From the IMG/VR virus record IMGVR_UViG_3300009705_000030, positions 1-44,320 of that record: DNA of 44,320 nucleotides; one strand, given 5' to 3'. Below, piece by piece: positions 16,949 through 24,945 of this stretch. The notes under the pieces are model-generated. The model saw nothing but the letters and a program-made list of their open reading frames with translations. It was not told the DNA's origin and searched no databases. The first letter of the stretch is position 1, and the number at the start of each line of letters is the position of its first letter. This DNA is from a virus. Both the position numbers and the translations under genes were made by a program.

Positions 16949-18835
16949 GTGGGCAGGCAAGAAGACATACGAAGACTGGTTGACGGAGGAGCGTTTACAC
17001 AAGCCCAGGCCGAGGAGGCCGCAAACATCCTTAAGCCAGTTGGCGGAACTCTTGATAGTGTAGACAGAGCAGCGAAAAGAGGTACCGAAGCACTAGGCTC
17101 TTATAACCAAGCCTTATCTTCATCTAAAGGTGCTTTTGATAATTTAAATGAGTCGGCAATCAAATCAACACAGGGGTTTGGCCAGCTTGCAAAAGCGATG
17201 GGGTCACTAGGTGGAAACATCCCTGGTGTCGGTAAATTATTTGAAGGCCTGGGGGAAACGTTTAAGGGCGCCCTTTCCCTGGGCGGAATAGCATTCTCCG
17301 AGATAACAGACTTTGTAAGTGGCACGCTAGAGTCTGTAGATTCTATTACATCCTTTCACAGAGATCTAGACGAAGCAAATTTCGATCTTGCAAAATCTTT
17401 TGGAAAAACATTTGAAGACGCCCAATATTATACAGATAGATTTGTTAATAACATGGCCTCTTATTCAACTCTTGAGTTTGGATTTTTAAGCAAAGAAGAG
17501 TTGGCGGCATCAGCAAAGCAGTTTCAGCATATAGATGTCTCTATTGAGGATGCGATGTCAACGGTTAGGATCGGCACAAAGGATATGGACCTATATGCTG
17601 CAGCCGTATTGCAGGCTGGTGCTATGAATATGGAGCTTGGTCAATATACCAGAGCCCTTGAGACTGCTATGGCAAAACAGGGTCTTACGGGGCAGCAGGC
17701 CATAGAACAGCTTGCGACATTTTCAGATATTGCTTCAAAAACTGGACTAAACGTAGATACAGTGACTTCAACACTTAATAACGCTGCTTCTAAGTTTACG
17801 AAACTTGGAATGTCTGCGGACTTTGGAAGGCCACTCTTGGAAGGTCTTACCAACACAATGAAAGACCTTGGGTTGGGAATTGAAAACGCAACAGGCCTTA
17901 CTTCGGATTTATCCGGAGCCCTCGGAAAACTCACTACAGATTATGCAACAGCTTTCGTGGTACAGCAGAGAAGCGGATTGGATTTTGGAGGAGGCGGCGG
18001 TTTGCTTGGTGCTAGCATAGGGCTTCAGGCTCAAATGCTCGAAGCTGAGCAAACTGGAGATCAGGCGGGCATGTCAAAAATGCTTACTGGGGCTATGGCG
18101 GACACCTTACGGTCATTTACTGGGGGCGATATTGTTACCGCAAGTCAAGCTGCTGATGATCCTTCCAAGCAGATGGCTTTTTATTCTCAGCAGCAATTAC
18201 TAGGCAGTCAATTCGGAGTCTCGGATCCTCAAAGCCAAACAAGAATACTGGACTATTTGGATCGACTGGAGACTGCTAGGTCGACGGGAGATGAGGATGC
18301 TGCCACGCTGCTCGAAAGACAAATCGACGAAGAGATTGAGGGTAGGGATAAGACTCTTGGCGAAATGGAAAAACTAAATAGGCAGATAAACGCTATGCTG
18401 ATGCACTCCAGACTTCAGACTAGGGGTATTACTACGATGGCGATGGGTATGGGGGAGGCCGGAAGAACTGGCGTAACGACCCTATATGGAAAGGGTCTTC
18501 AGGCCTTAACAAAGGAGCTTACCGAAATGGACGATGAGGCAAATATCTTTATTCAGAGTGGTGATGCGTCTAAAGCACAAAGTGTTCTTGCTGACCCGGT
18601 AAAAAACATTGGAGATCTTCTCAAGGGGACTTTGATTGGCGGAGACCCCCTCGCAAATATTGGCGCATTTAATAGAGAAGGTGACAGGAAAATGGCACCC
18701 GGTGCAACTAGCTCATTGGATGTTCAACTCAATGGCGGCAAGCCAATAGTAATAGTATTACAAGATATAGATGGAAAGGTAAGGGGGACTCATGAGATTG
18801 ACTCTGAGCTTGAGTTCAAGGCAGGAAAAAGGTAA
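16949..18835 (+). CDS. Tail tape measure protein
   Basis: The gene follows the frameshifted chaperone pair, the standard place for the tape measure, which sets tail length and is extruded ahead of DNA. The 628-residue protein is largely helical and Ala/Gly/Gln-rich, with weakly hydrophobic amphipathic segments near 90-125 (GKLFEGLGETFKGALSLGG) and a repeated helical middle (QYTRALETAMAKQGLTGQQA). It ends in a small beta section (GGKPIVIVLQDIDGKVRG). It is short for a myovirus tape measure; by the usual 0.15 nm per residue it would give a tail near 95 nm. Translation begins at GTG with only a weak AGGTAA upstream, which fits a low-copy product. No lysozyme or peptidase motif is apparent. Confidence 0.75.
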   Translation: MGRQEDIRRLVDGGAFTQAQAEEAANILKPVGGTLDSVDRAAKRGTEALGSYNQALSSSKGAFDNLNESAIKSTQGFGQLAKAMGSLGGNIPGVGKLFEGLGETFKGALSLGGIAFSEITDFVSGTLESVDSITSFHRDLDEANFDLAKSFGKTFEDAQYYTDRFVNNMASYSTLEFGFLSKEELAASAKQFQHIDVSIEDAMSTVRIGTKDMDLYAAAVLQAGAMNMELGQYTRALETAMAKQGLTGQQAIEQLATFSDIASKTGLNVDTVTSTLNNAASKFTKLGMSADFGRPLLEGLTNTMKDLGLGIENATGLTSDLSGALGKLTTDYATAFVVQQRSGLDFGGGGGLLGASIGLQAQMLEAEQTGDQAGMSKMLTGAMADTLRSFTGGDIVTASQAADDPSKQMAFYSQQQLLGSQFGVSDPQSQTRILDYLDRLETARSTGDEDAATLLERQIDEEIEGRDKTLGEMEKLNRQINAMLMHSRLQTRGITTMAMGMGEAGRTGVTTLYGKGLQALTKELTEMDDEANIFIQSGDASKAQSVLADPVKNIGDLLKGTLIGGDPLANIGAFNREGDRKMAPGATSSLDVQLNGGKPIVIVLQDIDGKVRGTHEIDSELEFKAGKR

Positions 18836-18840
18836 ACATA

Positions 18841-19797
18841 ATGTCAAATACTATTTATGAAAGAAAAATAATGAAGTTCTTTCTTCCTGTTGATATAAGC
18901 TCAATAGGTAGCGAGGGTGTTGCGAGCAGAGAGATAGTTCCTCTGTATATAAACCCTCAGAGTATTCAAATTACAGAGGGAAAGCTGATATCTGATACTA
19001 TGACAAAGGGCGGGTATATAGTTCAATACTGGGGAGAAAGGCTTATAAATATAAATGTATCCGGAACTACTGGTTCCGGAGGAATTGAGGCTGTAAATAT
19101 ATTAAGAGATGTATATAGACATGAGCAGATAATATTTAAAGATCTTATGATAAAAAAAGCAAAAGATTTCCAGGAACAGTCTATAGATACACTAACAGAT
19201 GTTTCTTCATCGAATGCATCATCCGGTCTCCAATTATTTGGAGATGCTCTTACTGGAGGCGCTATATCAAACCTGATGGATGGAGTTAGTAACACTATTG
19301 ATTATATAACTGATGCAGCGTCAGGTCCCTCTAGACAAACCGCAGCCGAAACATTTCAGATGCCACCAACACTAGCTTCCTTTGCTACATCTATAGACTT
19401 ATATCATCATGGCGAAACATATAGAGGTTACTTTATTTCATTTGCATTAACAGAGTCTGCAAATTCTCCTGGTATTTTCGAATATAGCTTTCAATTTACT
19501 GCAACAAGAAAGAGTGGACTTAGAACAAACTTTATGCCATGGCATAGAAACCCAAGAGGTGTGGATGGCAGGCCTCAGAAGTCTCTTGGTCCCATGGCCG
19601 AAGATATGACAGATTTAGATAATTATACATTTCCAGTTAGCGAAGAGTATAAGAGGGCATATAGAACTGCGAGCGGGCTAATATCTCAAAAGCCTACATC
19701 TAGTTTTAATTCCAATGAAGGCTTAACAGGAGACTCCGGAGAGGATACAAATGAGCAGTCTCTGGATGTTTACGCGAGTCTTTCGGATAATTCTTAA
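18841..19797 (+). CDS. Baseplate/tube-end protein following the tape measure
   Basis: This 318-residue protein lies between tape measure and hub, where phages encode tube-initiator, distal tail or LysM-like adaptor proteins. The first third is beta-rich with a motif common to such adaptors (PLYINPQSIQI, GYIVQYWGERLININVSGTT). Residues 85-170 are a helical, Ser-rich insertion. Then a second beta section returns (SIDLYHHGETYRGYFISFAL, GIFEYSFQFTATR), and the C-terminal 80 residues look disordered. A clear AAAAAGG ribosome site precedes the ATG; it is 5 bases after the tape measure stop. It probably forms the ring joining tube and hub, comparable in role to T4 gp48/gp54 or to the adaptor of other injection machines. 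The exact family is not established here. Confidence 0.55.
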   Translation: MSNTIYERKIMKFFLPVDISSIGSEGVASREIVPLYINPQSIQITEGKLISDTMTKGGYIVQYWGERLININVSGTTGSGGIEAVNILRDVYRHEQIIFKDLMIKKAKDFQEQSIDTLTDVSSSNASSGLQLFGDALTGGAISNLMDGVSNTIDYITDAASGPSRQTAAETFQMPPTLASFATSIDLYHHGETYRGYFISFALTESANSPGIFEYSFQFTATRKSGLRTNFMPWHRNPRGVDGRPQKSLGPMAEDMTDLDNYTFPVSEEYKRAYRTASGLISQKPTSSFNSNEGLTGDSGEDTNEQSLDVYASLSDNS

Positions 19798-19833
19798 TTC
19801 TTTTAAAGACAAGTTAATATAAGTCACAGTAGG

Positions 19834-19839
19834 TATAAT
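19834..19839 (+). promoter_or_regulatory. Possible promoter -10 box before the hub gene
   Basis: TATAAT lies 15 bases before the hub ATG in the 51-base gap after the preceding gene. The -35 region 17 bases upstream reads AAGTTA, which is poor. It is listed because this is one of the few non-coding gaps in the run, but chance occurrence in AT-rich DNA is quite possible. Confidence 0.2.
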
Positions 19840-19848
19840 AATTATGCT

Positions 19849-22800
19849 ATGTCATTCAACAAAAAGTTAGAGAAAAAATACTCAAGTCTTATAGACAAGA
19901 TGGGCAATGTACAGGCCGGAGATTACTCTGTTTTCGTTGGCCAAAGACCAAGTGAATCTTATCTTACAGAGAGCGGGTATTCTGTTTTTTTAGAGCAGAA
20001 TAAAGCAAAGTCCATAACTCCGAAGACTAGAAACATAGTTTCTATGTCCCCCGATGCCACAATCTTGATCAAGAAAAAGGCGTTCTCCACCCTTGGTGGA
20101 TATAATGATTTACGCTTTATGGACAAAACAGAGAAAATGTTACTTAGGGCAACAAAGGCTTTGTTTGCATACAAAGTTGCCCAAATAAGGGCTTATGAGA
20201 GCTTGACCAAGTTTGAAAATCATTTTGATAAATATAAAGAAATTCACATGGGCCTATTGGCAGAAGCTTTAGACCAAACGAAATATATGGTATCCGGAGC
20301 ACAGGGAACCCTTACGGACAGGGAGGCGTCCGAGCTTAATAGGCTTAGGTTTACCATTTATTATGATTGGCAGGGCAAGATAAGCCTAGGAGAAGGGCTT
20401 ACTATGGATGAACAGAGTCAGTACGAAGAGGACAAGGCTAGGTTTGATGAATTATCGAAAAAAGCAAATGACGCTAGCAATATATCTGACTTTAGCAGTC
20501 TCGGCTCTACCTTTAATAGCCTAAAAAATATTGCTACTTCAACATTAGAAGACCTTGATTATGAGGCATATAGAGATGATGTTTTAGATATAATAAAAAG
20601 AAATGCTTTTTCTATAGACAGCAGGCTCACAACTTGGATAATAGACCCAGACAGTCTAGATAACTATGGAGTTGGACCAGGAACTGGAGTCATAGAGGTG
20701 TCTACATTTGCAAGCTTTTCAACCTCTTGCTCAATCGGCGCGGGCTCTATTGGTAGTGCAAGTATTCAGATTGAAGATCCATATAGGGTTATGACGATAA
20801 ATGATGATGATATAGAAATTGCAATAGAGGAGGCTTTGCAGGGAACTGTGGGGCTTTTTAATGACTTATTTAACGGAGGGTCTGGAACCCCTTCATTAGA
20901 TACTTCGTCTATGCTATCTGCAGCGTTAGAGCAGGGCGGGCTCGGCGGAATGGATGATTCTTTGGATATGGACAGAGTTAGGGATAGGCTTAGGACGTTT
21001 TATCTGGGCAAACCGTTTATAAACCCTGCAGATGGTGTTCATTTTTATATAAGAGGAAACAAGACTAAGCAAGACGACTCCAATCAGTTTGGCTCTGTTT
21101 GGAGCTCAAGAACCGGAGGGGAGTCGTCATTTGATGATTCATATCTTGCGATAGATGACAGTATACTAGAAGCAGAGAGAAGGCTTTATACCTCTGGAAG
21201 AATAGATTTTGAAAGTTATAAGAAGATAAGAACTTATTCTGATAATTCATTTGGGATGATTCATGTATTTGGAGGTTACGTTACAGATACTTCGGAATCA
21301 TTCAATGCGGGTAAGTGGTCGCTATCGATTAATTGCTCGGACAATATGGGCTGGCTTGATTGGTCTAAGTATGTTGAAAATCCAGCTCTTCAAGACGCAA
21401 AGGGTATCCTGGAGGATCCGCTTACCCCATACAAACTAAAAGTTGATGACTCAGGAAGGGTTATGGCAGAGGAGGGCCCAGAGCTTCTGAGTGAAAACAA
21501 GACCCTTCTTCAGTCTGGATTACTTTCTTATGGCTCAGGATTATTGGCAGGAAAGACAGCCTCTGAGGGGAATCTAATACAGGGACAGTTTTCTGGCTCC
21601 GGATCCTTGTATGGCGCAGGAATACTTCAGCACCCGAACGGGTTTGTGTATAGATGGAAGGATGGTATTATAACTGCAACAACCGAAGTTACAGTGATTG
21701 ATGAGAGATCAACTAGCGTTTCAAATACAAAAACTTTTAATCAGGGCTATGCTCTTGCAGCAACTGACACGCCACTTAGTAATTTGGACGTAGCAAACAT
21801 ACTGAGCCTGTTGATTGTTGGTGAGCCGTACAATGTACAAACCTACATGGAGCAAACTTTAGAGGCTATGACACGAAGTGCGACATCCGGACTAACGCTA
21901 AACCCAGCAGATCCTTTGACTGCGATTATAGAGACAACAAGAAGACAGAATTCTTTTTATGGAAACTTTAAGCCATATAGGAGAATTACGATGAGTAATG
22001 ATGTTGCGAGTAAAATATCAGCGGACTCTATTATGAAGAGCCAGGTTAATAGCGCAATATCCGGACTTCAATCTCGCAGGGCGGAGCTTAGAGCTCAGAG
22101 GTCAAAAATAATAACCGTAGATGAGTCAGATGTATCTCCAAATGAACAGGCCATTGCAAGCAATATTCTTGCCAACGCTTTGGATGTTGAAATAGATTCA
22201 ATAGGAAAGGGCATAGAGCAGCAGTTATCTTTAATAAATGAACAAGGGATCTTGAGCTCTGCGGAAGGAATACACATAAGTTTCAACCTAGATGGTTCTC
22301 CAAAAATTGTAAATTTATCTGAAGACATGAATGAGGATCCGTCTTTTACAAAGGCCGTATCCTTGGTTGGAGCACAAAGAAGAATAGAAGATGTTAGATT
22401 GAATCGAGATAAAAATCTTTTTATAGTTTCTGATCAATACGATAGCAGCACGGACATTAGGCCGTTTTTGTTAAAGCTTAGAGACTCTAGCTGGAACTTG
22501 TTTGATTCGTCATACACAAGTGTTTTGGAGAGGTGCAAGGCTGCTTGTAGTTATATAAATTTTGAATTTTTTTGTAATTCACAGGGTCATATTGAGTTTA
22601 GGCCTCCACAATGGAATAAAACACCATTAACTGTATTGGAAGGGTTATTTAAATTAAATGAAGAAAGGAAGGTAATACCAGACTTTCTGTCGAATGTTTT
22701 CAACACTAGGTCTGATTCTCTGAGGTTGGAAATACATTCTTTAAATATTAATATAGTTATAATATCATTATTAATGAATAAATATCCAGATAAGACTCTA

Positions 22801-24933
22801 ATACCGGGAGTTACCGGGGCTGCAAGGCCTGTTAATTCTGGAAAGAAGGCTCTAGAATTTTTTGGAGTTAGGATAAATGATGGAGCCGTAACCCTTGGCG
22901 GCCCAACATCTGGCATATCACAAGCGTTATTCGGAGAGGGTGAAAAGGCAAACTTCACTGTTGGTGGCGAAGGCGATCAGAGTAGCGGAAGTGGTATGTC
23001 GTTAAATGTATCATGGAGTGATGACGGAGATGTTTTATATGGTGATACGGAGACGGTTCTTGGAGATTTTGATCCGGTATTCCAAGAGACAACGCTTGGT
23101 GGAGCTGGGATAGGAGTTCATGACGGCGTTTTGAGAGCAGTAAGCCTCGGGTCTCATCCCGTTAATAACGATGAGATTGTGAGTGCGTCATCGCTAACTT
23201 CGCTCAGAAATACATTTAGGAAAAATTATGGCATGGATCCCGCAGCCGGATTAGGGGTGGGAGAGCAGGGTTTTCAGGATGAGGATTTTGTTAAGAAATT
23301 AGATAGTGATTCTCAAAAACTTACAAAAATAAATTCATTATTTCAAAAATTAGCCATTACGATTTCAAAAAGAGATAGCCTTGTTACAATTTTAAAAAGG
23401 AATCGGGAAAAATTAGATGAGATTGAAGCCATAGAGTCGATAGTTAGTGGTGAATTTACAGACGCAACATCTAGCAGCAGAGAGCCTGAGCTAAGCGTGG
23501 AGTTTTTAGGAATAGACTTAAATGAATCTTTGGATAAGATAAAGAAGGTCAAGTCATTATTAAATGGAGATATAGACAGTGATTCGTCGTCTTCGTTAGA
23601 CTATCTGATTGAAAATGATGAGAGGAATTTTTTAGGTGCAGGCTCTGGAAGAAGATTCGTAATTAATGATGATGAAATAATTTCTGTTACATTTACAGAA
23701 TCTCCGCCCAACGCCACAAGAATTGATGTTTTCGGTTCTGCGCCTCTTGGGCTTGAGGACAGCCTAAATAAGGGTATGGATGGTATGTATTTTTGGGCAG
23801 GAGCAACAGACTTTGATTTATGGAGGCAGTATGGGTATAAGCCAGAGACAATAAGATTGCCATTCTCTAACGATGCAGAGCTTCAGTCTAGACCATATGC
23901 AATACTGCAATTGCAATTAGAAAGAACAAAGATAAACAAAGCCAATGTGACAGTTGCCGGAAATGAGTTTTATCAGCCCGGAGACGTTGTCTTTATACCA
24001 GAAAAAGGGCTTCTGTATTATATAGAGAGTGTTCAACAGCAGTTTACATATGGCTCTAGCTTTCAGACATCATTGTCTCTGAATTATGGGCACCCTCCGG
24101 GACAATACTTGCCTAGCCCTCTAGATGTAATAGGTGGACAGCTGACAACCAACCCCCTAGGAGGAAGGATTCTCACGTATAGAGGTCAGAAAGAGGATGA
24201 TCTATACAGGGTTTTATCTCCAGATTGCGCAATAGTGTTTCCTCCAAATTATAATGGAGACATAGCAACACTTTTATCATATAGAAATAACCAAGAAAGA
24301 TTTTTTAATATAATGTTAGATTTGTCCGCATCAGTAATGGGCTCAAGGAAAATACTGATAAGAGGCTTTGCAAAAACTAGTGGAGATGAATCCAAGGTTA
24401 GGGATAATTTATCTGTAATAAAACAATTGCTTCAAGACCCGGTTCAGATAACTCAGACTAGCCCGGTGGGAGACCTGGCAGACGTATTTGGAGGTATGCT
24501 AAACGGCATTGGAGTTGGAGTGGGGACATCTAAGGGCACCTCGTCCATGATGCTTCCGAACGGACTTCAGGCCACACCGATAGACCCGTCAAATATAATA
24601 GAGCAGATAACACTTCTTACCGGAAGAAGCGACGAGTTTGGAGAGGCAAAAATACTTTGTATGGATAGGCTGCTGTATGGTTCCCACACTTTGGATGGGG
24701 ATAGCTCCGAGATGATACAGTTTGGAGGAGATTCGGATGAGCAATATACTGAGCAAGATTATGTTGCAATTTTTCCAAAAGATGGCCCAAGGCAGTCTAC
24801 ATGGTTAGATATTAGAGATAATCTAACGCAAATGTCTAACATAATTGAAATTGGAATTTTAAACATTCCGTCTACAAGTCAGTCATCTCAGAGTGGTAAT
24901 AGCACGTCTACGAGTGGAAGCATAATCAAATAG
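19849..24933 (+). CDS. Giant baseplate hub protein
   Basis: At 1,694 residues this is several times larger than usual hub proteins (gpD, gp27, gp44 types, about 350-450). Residues 1-260 are mainly helical and have no obvious hub counterpart. Hub-like beta domains begin near 264 (GVIEVSTFASFSTSCSIG, GSASIQIEDPYRVM), continue at about 397 (VHFYIRGNK) and 476-505 (GYVTDTSESFNAGKWSLSIN). A long middle contains a coiled coil at about 1150-1200 (KLTKINSLFQKLAITISKRD). The segment at 1366-1418 (TVAGNEFYQPGDVVFIPEK, YYIESVQQQFTYGSSFQTSL) is the typical last hub domain. A further 270 residues follow it. It should form the trimeric hub that adapts the six-fold tube to the three-fold spike encoded next. 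The ribosome site is weak. No peptidoglycan hydrolase motif is recognised. Confidence 0.75.
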   Translation: MSFNKKLEKKYSSLIDKMGNVQAGDYSVFVGQRPSESYLTESGYSVFLEQNKAKSITPKTRNIVSMSPDATILIKKKAFSTLGGYNDLRFMDKTEKMLLRATKALFAYKVAQIRAYESLTKFENHFDKYKEIHMGLLAEALDQTKYMVSGAQGTLTDREASELNRLRFTIYYDWQGKISLGEGLTMDEQSQYEEDKARFDELSKKANDASNISDFSSLGSTFNSLKNIATSTLEDLDYEAYRDDVLDIIKRNAFSIDSRLTTWIIDPDSLDNYGVGPGTGVIEVSTFASFSTSCSIGAGSIGSASIQIEDPYRVMTINDDDIEIAIEEALQGTVGLFNDLFNGGSGTPSLDTSSMLSAALEQGGLGGMDDSLDMDRVRDRLRTFYLGKPFINPADGVHFYIRGNKTKQDDSNQFGSVWSSRTGGESSFDDSYLAIDDSILEAERRLYTSGRIDFESYKKIRTYSDNSFGMIHVFGGYVTDTSESFNAGKWSLSINCSDNMGWLDWSKYVENPALQDAKGILEDPLTPYKLKVDDSGRVMAEEGPELLSENKTLLQSGLLSYGSGLLAGKTASEGNLIQGQFSGSGSLYGAGILQHPNGFVYRWKDGIITATTEVTVIDERSTSVSNTKTFNQGYALAATDTPLSNLDVANILSLLIVGEPYNVQTYMEQTLEAMTRSATSGLTLNPADPLTAIIETTRRQNSFYGNFKPYRRITMSNDVASKISADSIMKSQVNSAISGLQSRRAELRAQRSKIITVDESDVSPNEQAIASNILANALDVEIDSIGKGIEQQLSLINEQGILSSAEGIHISFNLDGSPKIVNLSEDMNEDPSFTKAVSLVGAQRRIEDVRLNRDKNLFIVSDQYDSSTDIRPFLLKLRDSSWNLFDSSYTSVLERCKAACSYINFEFFCNSQGHIEFRPPQWNKTPLTVLEGLFKLNEERKVIPDFLSNVFNTRSDSLRLEIHSLNINIVIISLLMNKYPDKTLIPGVTGAARPVNSGKKALEFFGVRINDGAVTLGGPTSGISQALFGEGEKANFTVGGEGDQSSGSGMSLNVSWSDDGDVLYGDTETVLGDFDPVFQETTLGGAGIGVHDGVLRAVSLGSHPVNNDEIVSASSLTSLRNTFRKNYGMDPAAGLGVGEQGFQDEDFVKKLDSDSQKLTKINSLFQKLAITISKRDSLVTILKRNREKLDEIEAIESIVSGEFTDATSSSREPELSVEFLGIDLNESLDKIKKVKSLLNGDIDSDSSSSLDYLIENDERNFLGAGSGRRFVINDDEIISVTFTESPPNATRIDVFGSAPLGLEDSLNKGMDGMYFWAGATDFDLWRQYGYKPETIRLPFSNDAELQSRPYAILQLQLERTKINKANVTVAGNEFYQPGDVVFIPEKGLLYYIESVQQQFTYGSSFQTSLSLNYGHPPGQYLPSPLDVIGGQLTTNPLGGRILTYRGQKEDDLYRVLSPDCAIVFPPNYNGDIATLLSYRNNQERFFNIMLDLSASVMGSRKILIRGFAKTSGDESKVRDNLSVIKQLLQDPVQITQTSPVGDLADVFGGMLNGIGVGVGTSKGTSSMMLPNGLQATPIDPSNIIEQITLLTGRSDEFGEAKILCMDRLLYGSHTLDGDSSEMIQFGGDSDEQYTEQDYVAIFPKDGPRQSTWLDIRDNLTQMSNIIEIGILNIPSTSQSSQSGNSTSTSGSIIK

Positions 24934-24945
24934 GTATATTTAGAA

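Noticed and set aside
19044-19051. TATAAATA inside the tube-end protein gene as a late promoter.
   Set aside because: It lies within coding sequence and is expected by chance in AT-rich DNA; it also lowers confidence in the intergenic copy at 9983.
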